Shown here: in pieces, positions 53,474 through 63,142 of the stretch
Position numbering within the stretch: position 1 is the first letter of the stretch
How the letters are laid out: every line of letters begins with the position of its first letter
Assembly (NCBI GenBank): GCA_947478865.1
Contig: CANJXF010000020.1
Coordinates: 1 to 64,000 of the forward strand
DNA: 64,000 bases
Origin: Verrucomicrobiales bacterium
Lineage (GTDB): Bacteria; Verrucomicrobiota; Verrucomicrobiia; Limisphaerales; CANJXF01
Direction: 5' to 3'
Notes under the pieces: generated by a model
What the model was told of the DNA's origin: nothing
What the model saw: the letters and a program-made list of their open reading frames with translations, nothing else
Database searches by the model: none
Position numbers and translations under genes: made by a program

Positions 53474-54868
53474 ATGAAAATCTTATTTGGTTCACTGGTG
53501 ATTTTCGTGCTGGCGGCAGCGGAGATGGCTCGCGGCGCTCAATCGCCTGGTTCAAAGCCCAACGTCATTTTCATTCTTATCGATGACATGGGCTGGACGG
53601 ACTTGGGCTGCCAGGGTTCTAAATTTTATGAGACGCCGAACATTGACCGCCTAGCCCGCGAAAGCATGAGATTCACGCAGGCCTACTCTGCCTGCACCGT
53701 TTGTTCGCCGACACGAGCAGCATTGATGACCGGCAAATATCCGGCTCGGTTACACATCACGGACTGGATCGCAGGGCATGTGAATCCATTCGCAAAGCTC
53801 CAAGTGCCCGACTGGCAAATGCACCTGCCGCTCGAAGAGCGGACCATCGCCGAGGCGCTGAAAGAAGCGGGTTACGCCACCGCGAGCATCGGCAAATGGC
53901 ATCTCGGTGGACCGGAGTTTTATCCTGATCGACAGGGATTCGATGTGAACATCGCCGGCACTGGTCTCGGGTCGCCGCCAAATTATTTTTCACCGCACGG
54001 CATTCCTACCCTGAAGGATGGCCCGAAAGGCGAGTTCCTGCCTGACCGGCTCACGGATGAGGCGTTGAAGTTCATTGACCAAAATCAGACGAAGCCATTT
54101 TTCATTTACCTGCCGCATTACGCCGTGCACACGCCGTTGATGGGCAAGCCGGAGGTGGTCGCCAAATATCGCGCCAAAGCCGATCCCAAGAATCCACAGC
54201 ACAACGCCACCTACGCCGCGCTGGTCGAAAGCGTGGACGACAGCGTCGGTCGCATCTTGAAAAAGCTCGACGAACTCAAGCTCGCGGAAAACACAGTAAT
54301 CTTTTTTAACTCCGACAACGGTGGCTTGGTGCTGCGTGACACCACCAGCAATCTTCCGTTGCGCGTTGGCAAAGGTTCATATTACGAAGGGGGCGTGCGT
54401 GTGCCGCTCATCGTCAAGTGGCCCGGCGTCACCAAAGCCGGCAGCATTTGCGAGTCGCCAGTCATCACCCCCGACTACTACCCAACCATCCTAGAAATGA
54501 CGAAGCTCAAGCCGGCGAAGGGCCAGGTGATTGATGGCAGGAGCATCGTTCCCATGCTTCAACAACGGGGCAAACTCCGGCGCGATCCGATCTACTGGCA
54601 TTACCCGCACTACCACCCGGGCGGCGCAACCCCCTACAGCGCGATTCGTGAAGGTGATTGGAAGCTGATCGAAGTTTTCGAGGATAGCCACGTGGAGTTA
54701 TACAACATCAAAGACGACATCGGTGAGAAGAACGACCTCGCCGCAAAACGGCCCGACAAAGCAAAGCAAATGCAGAAAAATCTTCAAACCTGGCGCAAGA
54801 ATGTGGGTGCGCAAATGCCTGAATTGAATCCAAATTACGACCCAAAACGCGCGAACTCGGTTAAATAG
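53474..54868 (+). CDS. Sulfatase, arylsulfatase A/N-acetylglucosamine-sulfatase type
   Basis: 464 residues, signal peptide about 1-22. Formylglycine site C77-S-P-T-R81 (TVCSPTRAALMTG), metal site IFILIDDMGWTDLGCQGSKF, and the substrate-side WHLGGPEFYPDRQGFD and NSDNGGLVLRD. Family-typical length. It starts 12 bases after the previous sulfatase, so both are in one transcript. Confidence 0.93.
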   Translation: MKILFGSLVIFVLAAAEMARGAQSPGSKPNVIFILIDDMGWTDLGCQGSKFYETPNIDRLARESMRFTQAYSACTVCSPTRAALMTGKYPARLHITDWIAGHVNPFAKLQVPDWQMHLPLEERTIAEALKEAGYATASIGKWHLGGPEFYPDRQGFDVNIAGTGLGSPPNYFSPHGIPTLKDGPKGEFLPDRLTDEALKFIDQNQTKPFFIYLPHYAVHTPLMGKPEVVAKYRAKADPKNPQHNATYAALVESVDDSVGRILKKLDELKLAENTVIFFNSDNGGLVLRDTTSNLPLRVGKGSYYEGGVRVPLIVKWPGVTKAGSICESPVITPDYYPTILEMTKLKPAKGQVIDGRSIVPMLQQRGKLRRDPIYWHYPHYHPGGATPYSAIREGDWKLIEVFEDSHVELYNIKDDIGEKNDLAAKRPDKAKQMQKNLQTWRKNVGAQMPELNPNYDPKRANSVK

Positions 54869-54884
54869 CTGCTCAGAACCAATT

Positions 54885-56708
54885 ATGTATCCTGCTCAAT
54901 CTCCTGTTGTTCCAGCTCGTTTGCTAGGCTTGGTGTCGTTGCTCTTTATAGGTTGGGCGGCGATGGCCGCGGCGGATTCCCGCAACTTCGGTAATGGAAG
55001 ATTAATTCCAGCGGAGAACTATTGCGATCAACCGCGCATCGTCGTCACCAGGGACGGCACGTGGGTTTGCATTCTCACTACCGGCCCAGGCAATGAAGGC
55101 GAGGAGGGGCAGCACGTGGGCGCCACATCCAGTCAGGATAAGGGCAAGACGTGGTCCCGATTGGTGGACGTTGAGCCGCCCGACAAGGAGAAGCGGTCGG
55201 CTTATGCCCTCGCTTTGATCACCCCGGCGGACCGCATCTATGCGTTCTATTGTTACAATGGTGACGCCATTCGCACATTACCTGACGGAAAACCGATTCG
55301 CGATGACATGCAGGGTTGGTGTGTTTTCCGTTACTCGGACGACAAAGGAGCAACCTGGTCGGATCGCCATCGTCTGCCCATGCGCCTTACCGCGGTGGAT
55401 CGCGGAAACGAGTGGCAGGGCCGATTGCAAATGTGGTGGGCCATTGGTACGCCGACCGTTTTCGACGGCAAGGTTATGTTCGGATTTACCAAGCTGGGTA
55501 AATACATTCTGCAAAATGGCGAAGGCTGGTTCTTTCGTTCCGACAACGTCCTGACCGAACGCGACCCCGCGAAACTCGACTGGCAATTGCTCCCCGATGG
55601 CGATCACGGCGTGCGCCTGCCGGAATTCGGTTCTGTGCAGGAGGAATTTGATCTCGTGCATTTGGAGAAAGAGGATCTCTACTGCGTCTATCGCACAACG
55701 ATGGGACACGCCGGCAGTGCCTACAGTCGCGATGGCGGCCATACGTGGAGCAAACCCGATGCCCTGCGTTATGAACCGAACGGGCGCATGATGAAGCAAT
55801 CGCGCGCCTGCACCAAGATTTGGAAAACCAAGAATGGCCGCTATCTGCTGTGGTTTCACAACAACGGCACGACCACCTATAACAATGGGATCAATGCCGG
55901 AAGCCGCAACCTCGGTTGGCTGAGCGGCGGACAGCTCCAAAATGGCAAGGTGATCTGGTCTCAGCCCGAGATCGTCACGTATGTCGAGAACGGGTTGCTG
56001 GGTTGCAGCTACCCGGATTTGGTGGAGGACGAAGGAAAGTATTACATTTGCGCTACTCAAAAAACAGAAGCCCGGGTGCAGGAGGTGGATAAATCGTTGT
56101 TGGAAAGTTTGTGGAAGCAGTCCGAAAATCACGTGGTCGCCAGCGACGGCTTAGAGCTGAATTTAGCCGGTGCACAATGTGCCGCAACGACAACGGCGCG
56201 CACGCCGAGACTTGAACCGCTTTGCGGAGATATCCAACGCCGCAAATCGCGGGATGACAACGCGGGAGGACTCACTCTAGACGTGGCGGTGCAGTTCAGC
56301 GATCTGATGCCGGGGCAAGTGATACTGGATTCCCGCGATGGTGCAGGACGAGGTTATGTTTTGAAAACCGGCGAGCGAGCTACGGTGCGGCTCGAAATGT
56401 CGGATGGTTGGCAGGCGACGTTCTGGGATTCCGATGCCGGGCTGCTAAAGACCAACGCACTCCACCACATCGTCGCTACGGTGGACGGCCGGTCCAAGGT
56501 GATTTGCTTTGTGATTGACGGAGTTCTGGGCGACGGCGGCGCTGAACGACAATTCGGGTATGGACGTTTCAACCCGACTTTCAAGGAGATCAGCGGCAGC
56601 CGCAAATTGCAATTGGCTCCGCAACTTCATGGCGAACTGAAACACGTGCGGTTGTATAGTCGCGCACTCAGGACCAGCGAAGCGGTGGGTAATTTTCACG
56701 TTCCGTGA
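54885..56708 (+). CDS. Sialidase-like BNR protein with C-terminal LamG-like domain
   Basis: 607 residues with a hydrophobic signal region (about 12-30). A sialidase-type six-blade propeller holds three Asp boxes: SSQDKGKTW (82-90), SDDKGATW (151-158), SRDGGHTW (281-288). A concanavalin/LamG-like beta-sandwich (about 455-600: VQFSDLMPGQVILDSRDGAG; ALHHIVATVDGRSKVICFVI; GELKHVRLYSRAL) ends the protein. It would release or bind terminal sugars from a sulfated glycan. Catalytic Arg triad cannot be assigned, so sialidase activity is not certain. It follows sulfatase 2 by 16 bases. Confidence 0.85.
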   Translation: MYPAQSPVVPARLLGLVSLLFIGWAAMAAADSRNFGNGRLIPAENYCDQPRIVVTRDGTWVCILTTGPGNEGEEGQHVGATSSQDKGKTWSRLVDVEPPDKEKRSAYALALITPADRIYAFYCYNGDAIRTLPDGKPIRDDMQGWCVFRYSDDKGATWSDRHRLPMRLTAVDRGNEWQGRLQMWWAIGTPTVFDGKVMFGFTKLGKYILQNGEGWFFRSDNVLTERDPAKLDWQLLPDGDHGVRLPEFGSVQEEFDLVHLEKEDLYCVYRTTMGHAGSAYSRDGGHTWSKPDALRYEPNGRMMKQSRACTKIWKTKNGRYLLWFHNNGTTTYNNGINAGSRNLGWLSGGQLQNGKVIWSQPEIVTYVENGLLGCSYPDLVEDEGKYYICATQKTEARVQEVDKSLLESLWKQSENHVVASDGLELNLAGAQCAATTTARTPRLEPLCGDIQRRKSRDDNAGGLTLDVAVQFSDLMPGQVILDSRDGAGRGYVLKTGERATVRLEMSDGWQATFWDSDAGLLKTNALHHIVATVDGRSKVICFVIDGVLGDGGAERQFGYGRFNPTFKEISGSRKLQLAPQLHGELKHVRLYSRALRTSEAVGNFHVP

Positions 56709-56888
56709 TCAATCGCGGCAGGGGCGATTTGGCGACGAGCCCAACGTAATTTGTCGGATAATGTCAGTGACAAGTCGGCTCGCAGCCAAGCGATCTTGAT
56801 GTTGATGAGTCGGCGGCTAGGAAGCGAGAAATCGATCAAATGGCTGCGTTCCGTTGTTCTTGAAAAAGGAATTCGGTAGTGCAGGCAC

Positions 56889-58322
56889 TTATTGAATTTT
56901 TATATGATAGAACCGTTGCTGGCCGCTCGGATTAAGGTCGGACATGCTGATCGTGCTCCCAGTGCCGGGCTTGGAGGTGACTGGGGTCCAGGAAATGGTC
57001 GGGTTTAGGTTGGTAGTGTATTCGAGATAATAGTTCAGACCTGTCAAGCTTTCCATGGCGAACGTAAATCCGGCTCCCACTGAACCGGATACTGTCATCG
57101 CCGGCGGGATGACCATTACGAAGGCGCGGGTGTTCAAGCTGCTATCTGCTCCGATGCCTGCAATTACCTTCTGTCCATAATGATCCACACCGATGGTATA
57201 TGCGCGGGAAAGTCGGATGAAATCGCCTAGAACGCCATTGGCGGCGGCGATGTCTGTCAGGTCGGTGATCGTCCAATTGGTCGGGCTGGCATCCCGCGTA
57301 TTCCAGAGTGCAGCTTTCTCCGTGCTGCGATAGCCCATGCCCACTGCGAAGTTTCCGTCGGCCGAGCAGCCATAAGGCGCGCAGGTGGTTGTTCCTGCCA
57401 CATCGGGGAATGTGGGCAACTGGTTTATGGTTTGCGATGCGCCAGGGTTAATCACTTTATATCCGTAGATGGTGCCGCTGACTGTCGAACGGCCAAAAAT
57501 TGTGTTGCCATCCGCGCTGACCGAAAACGCTTCCCCATTGGTGGTGCCATCGAGGCCCGGGAAAAACACCGGGGATGGAGTGCCGGTGCCGTTCCAAGTC
57601 AGCATGTAATTCATTCTGATGCCGGATTGCTTTCTTTGACCGACAGCTCGACCGCTGCCCGAGACGCCGTTCATAGTCACAGTGTCAGTAGCGCTGATTC
57701 CCTTTTGAGACCAGTTTGGCACCACCGGCCAAGTGTTGGAGCATTGGGCCAGGCAAACGGGGAATCCGGCGCGAGTATCGACTTCGGTGGTATAATATGT
57801 ATCTGGCGTAGAAGTTGAGCCGCCGGCGGTCGAATTTGCCGTGCCGCCAGTGGTATAGTGGTTGTCGGCAATCGGGAAGCCGGTATTCCTAACCTTAACA
57901 TCCCAATTGGTACCGCCGTCGATCGTCATCCAGTCGGTGCGCCAACCGCCGGACCAGCCATCGACAATGAGTTCCTGCTGGCTGGCAACGGTGCGGTAGG
58001 CCACGCCCGTCAGGATGACCGCCTTGGAGCCATCACTGCTGTAAATCGGCCCAGCCAGGTATCCGTTGGTTACGTTGTAAAGGAAACCGGTGCCAGTATC
58101 CGCGCTCACACTGGCTGGACCTGAGACACCGACTACATACTTGCCGTCTGGCGTTATGGCTCGGGCTTCATTGATGGTATCAGACTCCACCGTGGGTATC
58201 ATGGTGAGGCTTATTCCAGCCCGCGCGTTTGTAGCTCCCGCCGTGAGCGCGGCAGTGGCAATTAACAGGGCTAGTCTCGTCAACGGTGAAACCGGACTGT
58301 GGTCAGTGGCTTTATGATGCAT
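56889..58322 (-). CDS. Secreted beta-rich protein, HAF-like repeats
   Basis: 477 residues from ATG 58322 (MHHKATDHSPVSPL); the 27-residue upstream extension is not typical. Signal peptide about 18-37. The mature part has repeated EARAITPDGKYVVGVSGPAS, GEAFSVSADGNTIFGRS and GCSADGNFAVGMGYRS strands, as in extracellular HAF/kelch-type propellers. The C-terminus (GLNYYLEYTTNLNPTISWTP ... QQRFYHIKI) matches a tail I have often seen in secreted Verrucomicrobia proteins, perhaps a sorting or adhesion domain. Convergent with the sialidase gene. No enzyme motif. Confidence 0.75.
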   Translation of the reverse strand: MHHKATDHSPVSPLTRLALLIATAALTAGATNARAGISLTMIPTVESDTINEARAITPDGKYVVGVSGPASVSADTGTGFLYNVTNGYLAGPIYSSDGSKAVILTGVAYRTVASQQELIVDGWSGGWRTDWMTIDGGTNWDVKVRNTGFPIADNHYTTGGTANSTAGGSTSTPDTYYTTEVDTRAGFPVCLAQCSNTWPVVPNWSQKGISATDTVTMNGVSGSGRAVGQRKQSGIRMNYMLTWNGTGTPSPVFFPGLDGTTNGEAFSVSADGNTIFGRSTVSGTIYGYKVINPGASQTINQLPTFPDVAGTTTCAPYGCSADGNFAVGMGYRSTEKAALWNTRDASPTNWTITDLTDIAAANGVLGDFIRLSRAYTIGVDHYGQKVIAGIGADSSLNTRAFVMVIPPAMTVSGSVGAGFTFAMESLTGLNYYLEYTTNLNPTISWTPVTSKPGTGSTISMSDLNPSGQQRFYHIKIQ

Positions 58323-58747
58323 AGATAGTTCGCTATAAGAATTTCTGGCCAATGGCCGCGAGTGGGATAAAAAGAGCCTCCATTGACTTACCGGAAAGTT
58401 CAACCGTGCTTTCGCTGTCTAATGCCTAGGCAGGCGACGGTTTTCTCCCGAGGAATATCTCGGTTTTGCTTCCGAGAATGGAAGATGGCGTTTATTCCAA
58501 AATCGGGTCTGGAAAACCTTCCTGGAACATAGCTCATAAACCGGGAGCGGAGCACGGCTGGATGCAAAGGATCAGCCGCGGCAGAGAGAAACGCCCTTGA
58601 AATAAATCTCCACTGCGGCGGGTTGGGGACACACATCCACGCTCGGGGATTTAGGAGGTGAATTCCAAGTATTCGTGCGAAGCTGCAATCGTTCTCCGTT
58701 GGGATCAATGAGCCTCAACGCGGGGGAGTGTCATTCCCGCGTGTAGG
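58323..58747. other. Gap between secreted-protein gene and sulfatase operon
   Basis: 425 bases without a supported gene; a 102-codon minus frame (58400-58708) has no family resemblance. A GC-rich hairpin, ACGCGGG at 58718-58724 with CCCGCGT at 58736-58742, begins six bases after the sulfatase stop (minus strand direction) and may slow or end transcription, but there is no T tract. The promoter of the 56889-58322 gene should lie near 58330-58450. Confidence 0.4.
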
Positions 58748-60145
58748 CTATTTTCGTCCCCGGTGGAGCAAGGTTTGAAGTTCTGCTACGACGCTCCCAT
58801 ATTTCGTATCATGTGCGAGATTGGTGAACTCATTTGGATCGTTGACGTGGTCATAGAGTTCGACTCCTGCTTTGCCCTTGTTCCATTCGGTGTAACTCCA
58901 GCGTTCGGTGCGAACATTGTAACCGGTTGGGCGATTCTTGTCGGTCAAGCGGACGACCTGGCAATAAGCGGGCGAATCCCATTTTGCGTCAGGTTTCTGC
59001 AGCAGGGGCTTTAGGCTTTTTCCTTCGAGACCGGCGGGCGGCTTTAATCCGCACACATCGGCAAGGGTCGGAAACATATCAAGCAATTCCACCATGCGCG
59101 GAGACGTTTTTCCTTTGGATATTCCCGGCCCGGCCATGATCAACGGCACACGCGCGGAGCCTTCAAAGAGCAACCATTTCATCCATTGCCCGTGCAATCC
59201 GAGCAGATAACCGTGATCGCTCCAAAAAACGATGATTGTCTTGTCCGCGAGGTGAAGCCGTTCAAGGGCATCCACGACCTTGCCGACCTGCTCGTCCATG
59301 AAGCTGACGCTGGCGTAATAGCCGCGTATGACTTCCCGCTGTTCGTGTTCGCTGATTCCCCAGTGCGGCGGGTCCATGAACGTCGCGGCCTTGGGAATAT
59401 CGTCGAGGTCGTTGGTCGGATATTGTGCCGCCTGGATTTTTTCAAACGGATAAAGATCAAAAAACTTCTTCGGCGCGATGTGAGGTGAGTGGGGACGGTA
59501 GAACCCAACGCCTAAGAAGAACTGTCGATCACGGTTCTGTTCGAGAAGTTTGATCGCCTCGGCAGCGACCTTGCCGTCCGTCTGGTCTTCGGAAGCGCCT
59601 TCGGCCATCTGATAACAAAGGCAACTGCCGAGGCTCCGTTTTGGGGTAAAGTTGGTGAGCGAATCTTCGTCATCTCGGTCGCGGCCTCTCGGATTCACCA
59701 CGTGATCCCAGGACGGCGCGTCGTCTTTGCCGTCGGTGCCGATTTCCATGGGCACACCGACATGAAACATTTTGCCGACGCGTGCGACATAATACCCGTT
59801 CTGCCGGAACATTTGCGGCAACGTGACCACGTCGGGCAACGCCTCGCGGAAGTGGGGGCCATTGTTGAACACGTGCGTGGCGTCCGGCCGGCGACCGGTC
59901 ATCAGGGAAGCGCGGGAGGGATTACAAAGGGGATACTGGCAATAGGCGCGATCGAAACGCACGCCGCGGCTCGCCAAGCGATCAATATTCGGGGTCTTGA
60001 CGAGTGGATGGCCGTAACATCCCAGATCCGCGTTCAGATCGTCTGCCGCGATAAAGAGCACATTTAGCTTCGGTTTAGCCGGTGCAGGCGCGCCCGCGGC
60101 AGTGATTCCAACGAGAAGGAGTAGGAAAAGTGGATTGAATTTCAT
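58748..60145 (-). CDS. Sulfatase, iduronate-2-sulfatase-like
   Basis: 465 residues, signal peptide about 1-20. Formylglycine site C74-N-P-S-R78 (LCNPSRASLMTGRRPD), metal site VLFIAADDLNADLGCYGHPL. The sequence VFNNGPHFREALPDVVTLPQ and the DGKVAAEAIKLLEQNRDRQF stretch follow the pattern of iduronate-2-sulfatase relatives. Start overlaps the upstream sulfatase stop by four bases (coding order 62861 to 58748). Third gene of a three-sulfatase operon. Confidence 0.92.
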   Translation of the reverse strand: MKFNPLFLLLLVGITAAGAPAPAKPKLNVLFIAADDLNADLGCYGHPLVKTPNIDRLASRGVRFDRAYCQYPLCNPSRASLMTGRRPDATHVFNNGPHFREALPDVVTLPQMFRQNGYYVARVGKMFHVGVPMEIGTDGKDDAPSWDHVVNPRGRDRDDEDSLTNFTPKRSLGSCLCYQMAEGASEDQTDGKVAAEAIKLLEQNRDRQFFLGVGFYRPHSPHIAPKKFFDLYPFEKIQAAQYPTNDLDDIPKAATFMDPPHWGISEHEQREVIRGYYASVSFMDEQVGKVVDALERLHLADKTIIVFWSDHGYLLGLHGQWMKWLLFEGSARVPLIMAGPGISKGKTSPRMVELLDMFPTLADVCGLKPPAGLEGKSLKPLLQKPDAKWDSPAYCQVVRLTDKNRPTGYNVRTERWSYTEWNKGKAGVELYDHVNDPNEFTNLAHDTKYGSVVAELQTLLHRGRK

Positions 60146-61506
60146 CGCGATGGATCTTCCGCGGATTGTTGCAGCGCGGCCATTTTGGTTTTGAGCAATT
60201 GGACTTGAGTGGACTGTTTTGGATCGTCCGCCAGATTGTGCATTTCCGCTGGGTCTTTGCGCAGGTCAAACAACTGTAGTTTCTGAAGCTTGGGATAAGA
60301 GATGAGCTTCCAGCGGTCGGTGATGACGGCGCGTTGCACATCGCGATATCCCAGGAGCAACGCTTCCCGCGCTTGTGTTTGCCCGCCCGTGAGCACGGGG
60401 CGGAGACTCTGGCCGTCCACGCCAGCGGGAAGCTTTACGTCCGCCAGATCGGCGAGCGTCGGAAAAATATCGAGGAGGTGACAGAGCGCATCCGATTTTT
60501 TCCCGTGCGGAATGCCGGGTCCCGCAAAAATCAGCGGTGACCGCATGGAGTGCTCATAGAGGTTTTGTTTGCCCATCAAGCCGTGGCTGCCCACGGCCAG
60601 GCCGTGGTCTGATGTGTAGACGATGATGGTGTCCTTTGCCGCGCCACTTTCCTTCAACGCGGCGAGCACGCGCCCGACCTGTTCATCCAAGTGGCTGATC
60701 ATGCCGTAATAGTCGGCGAGATGCCGGCGAACTTCTTCCGGGGTGCGGGGGTGCGGCGCCAGCATTTCGTCGCGGATTTTCAACTCCCCATTGTCAAATG
60801 GATGCTCCGGGAGAAAGTTTCTGGGCAAAGGCATTTTCTTGGGGTCGTACATCTTGGCGTAGTTTTCCGGGGGAGTGCGGGGGTCGTGCGGCGCAGTGAA
60901 TGCAACATAGATGAAGAATGGCTCATCCGCCTTGCGCCGATGCAGGAAATCAATCGCCGCATCCGCAAAGAGCACGCTGGAATAGCGATCGGCTTTGTGG
61001 GTCAGTTTAGGGTCGAATTTTCCGGTTGGATCAAAATCGCTGATCGGCAGGGAAAAATGGTCGCCCATGCCGCCAAAAAAGACCGGGCCGCCGGTTGAGA
61101 ACCCGCGTGCGAACGACTTCCTTTCGTTATGCCATTTGCCGATGCCGCAAGTGGCGTAGCCGCTTTGGCGGAATACTTCGGGCATGATGGGAACGTCCGC
61201 CAGGCCCAACGGAGCGCGCCACAGGGTCCGCCCGGTCATAATCATGGCGCGGCTGGGGGCGCAAATCGCTCCGACCGTGCCGCCCATGCAGTAAGCCCGC
61301 GTGAAGGTCGTGCCGGTTTTAACCAGAGTATCGAGGTTGGGCGTTTTGATCGTTCGATTGCCCATAGCCGCAATGGTGTCCGCGCGCTGGTCGTCGCTCA
61401 GAAGGAAGAGCACATTTGGACGACTCGCAGCCAGGAGTCCGGTGGGCGATGCAGCGAAAATCCAGAGCAACAGGACGCAGATCTGGACGGTGTTCTTGGT
61501 TCTCAT
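60142..61506 (-). CDS. Sulfatase
   Basis: 454 residues, signal peptide about 1-27. Formylglycine site C82-A-P-S-R86 (GAICAPSRAMIMTGRTLW). Metal site NVLFLLSDDQRADTIAAMGN, and IVYTSDHGLAVGSHGLMGKQ for the later Asp/His ligands. It overlaps both neighbours by four bases and is the middle gene of the operon. Substrate not assigned. Confidence 0.93.
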   Translation of the reverse strand: MRTKNTVQICVLLLWIFAASPTGLLAASRPNVLFLLSDDQRADTIAAMGNRTIKTPNLDTLVKTGTTFTRAYCMGGTVGAICAPSRAMIMTGRTLWRAPLGLADVPIMPEVFRQSGYATCGIGKWHNERKSFARGFSTGGPVFFGGMGDHFSLPISDFDPTGKFDPKLTHKADRYSSVLFADAAIDFLHRRKADEPFFIYVAFTAPHDPRTPPENYAKMYDPKKMPLPRNFLPEHPFDNGELKIRDEMLAPHPRTPEEVRRHLADYYGMISHLDEQVGRVLAALKESGAAKDTIIVYTSDHGLAVGSHGLMGKQNLYEHSMRSPLIFAGPGIPHGKKSDALCHLLDIFPTLADLADVKLPAGVDGQSLRPVLTGGQTQAREALLLGYRDVQRAVITDRWKLISYPKLQKLQLFDLRKDPAEMHNLADDPKQSTQVQLLKTKMAALQQSAEDPSR

Positions 61507-62861
61507 TCTTTTTTGTCACTTTTCGGTATTTTAAGAAAGCCGGGAAACGGGGGCGGGCCGTCTGCGGGAAGGGCGTTTAATGCCGCCACGAGTTTATTCC
61601 GCTCCCGCACAATTTCCTCGGTGCTCCTTGTGCTTAAATCATTTTGCTCCTGGGGATCGTTTTGGAGGTCCCAGAAGCGGCCGCTGCTATCAATCTTGAA
61701 GCGCTCATTGCGGAGCGTGCGGTTCTTGCCGCGTTCCGAAAATATCCAGTTGCGCTTCTGTTCCGGGCTGGCGGTGCCTTGGAGCAGCGGGACAAAGGAA
61801 TGACCATCAATCGTCAAATTCTTTGGAACACGGGCTCCTGCGACTTCCAAAAGCGTCGGGAAAACATCGCTGAAATCAACGGGACTTTCCACCGTCCGGG
61901 CGGCTTTCGAGAGCCAAGGGGCTCGCACGACCAACGGCACCTGGACGCCCCAGTTGCTGGTCAGTCCTTTTCCGGGTGGAATTTTTTTGCCGTTGCGCTC
62001 GCCGCCGGTCGAGGAGCCGTTGTCGCCGGTGACGATGATCATGGTCCGCTCGGCCAGCCCGAGTTGGTCCACGGCGGCCATGATCGAACCCACTTGCTGG
62101 TCCACGTAGGTGATCAAGTCGGAGTAAACCTGCTTTTGGCCTTGGGGCGGTTTGGACTTGTTGAACGGCGTGGAAGGGTAGGGGGTGTGGCAAAGAATCA
62201 TCGGGTAATAAAGCAGGAACGGCTGATCCTTTCGGCGTTTAATGAAATCCAGGGCAAACTCATTGACGACATCGGGCCCGAAGCGGTTGGGATGAATCTC
62301 CCGCTTGCCGTTGGTTTGCAGGAATGCGTTCCAGTAACGCTCGTCGCTGGGAGGGACGTTGCCGGTTTCGTAACCTGGCCAGACACAATGCTCATCGAAG
62401 CCATGCAGCTTCAACGCGTCAAATTTCCGCAAATCGTTGATTTGCCATTTGCCTGCAATCGCCGTGGCGTAACCTGCTTCCCGGAGGATGCGCGCAAATG
62501 TTTTTTCCCGTTCCCAATCCAGCCCCTTGCCGCCCCAGCGCGGCGCGTCATGGTGGTCGATCCATCCCGTGCGGAACGGATAGCGGCCGGTCAACAATTC
62601 GACGCGCGACGGACTACAAATGGGGGTCGCCCAAGCCGTTTTAAATCGCACTCCCTGAGCGGCCAGCCGGTCCACGTTGGGGGTCTTTTGCGTCGCCTCG
62701 TAGCAGCCAAACCAATCGCAACCGACATCGTCGACCAGGATTAAAATGATATTGGGCGGGCGCTCGGCTCGATTCGGTGCCGAATGGCAAATCGCCGGTG
62801 CCAGAGCCGCCAAGAAAAGCAGCAGGCGATACGGCCTGCCAAAAAAATGACTTAATTCCAT
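61503..62861 (-). CDS. Sulfatase, arylsulfatase A type
   Basis: 452 residues, signal peptide about 1-27 (ends AICHS). Formylglycine site C82-S-P-S-R86 (PICSPSRVELLTGRYPFR); metal site IILILVDDVGCDWFGCYEAT; later VTGDNGSSTGGERNGK. First gene of the operon, four-base overlap with the next. A divergent surface-protein gene starts 281 bases upstream. Confidence 0.93.
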   Translation of the reverse strand: MELSHFFGRPYRLLLFLAALAPAICHSAPNRAERPPNIILILVDDVGCDWFGCYEATQKTPNVDRLAAQGVRFKTAWATPICSPSRVELLTGRYPFRTGWIDHHDAPRWGGKGLDWEREKTFARILREAGYATAIAGKWQINDLRKFDALKLHGFDEHCVWPGYETGNVPPSDERYWNAFLQTNGKREIHPNRFGPDVVNEFALDFIKRRKDQPFLLYYPMILCHTPYPSTPFNKSKPPQGQKQVYSDLITYVDQQVGSIMAAVDQLGLAERTMIIVTGDNGSSTGGERNGKKIPPGKGLTSNWGVQVPLVVRAPWLSKAARTVESPVDFSDVFPTLLEVAGARVPKNLTIDGHSFVPLLQGTASPEQKRNWIFSERGKNRTLRNERFKIDSSGRFWDLQNDPQEQNDLSTRSTEEIVRERNKLVAALNALPADGPPPFPGFLKIPKSDKKE

Positions 62862-63142
62862 CCTGTCACCACTCTAGGAGCGTGCGGATTGGTCCGGCAA
62901 TGTTTTCCATGCGTCGAGTGCCTATCTACGATCTAGACAAGCATAACTCCCTTGAGCCGAATCGCGGCCCATCGTAAATCTATAATCATGCAATCACCCA
63001 ATTCCAAGGATCCACTTTGGTTCCAGACGATCGTGATTACTGTTCCCGGATCGACAATCTCTTTTTTGTGCCCGGTGAGGCTTGCCGATCAATGCGTCCG
63101 TCCCGTATGCTCTCCCTCTCAACAAATCCCAATCAATCCATT
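62862..63142. promoter_or_regulatory. Divergent control region, sulfatase operon and surface protein
   Basis: 281 bases between two divergent starts. It must hold promoters for both, but I see no firm -35/-10 pair. Short frames here are not convincing. The palindromes of the GntR region (50233-50283) are not repeated in an obvious form. Confidence 0.3.

Noticed and set aside
58400-58708. 102-codon minus-strand frame between secreted protein and sulfatases
   Set aside because: No conserved pattern and composition unlike the neighbours; kept only as part of the gap description.
61644-62744. 366-codon plus-strand frame
   Set aside because: Antisense to a sulfatase with intact catalytic motifs; the product is Gly/Arg/His-rich and resembles no protein.
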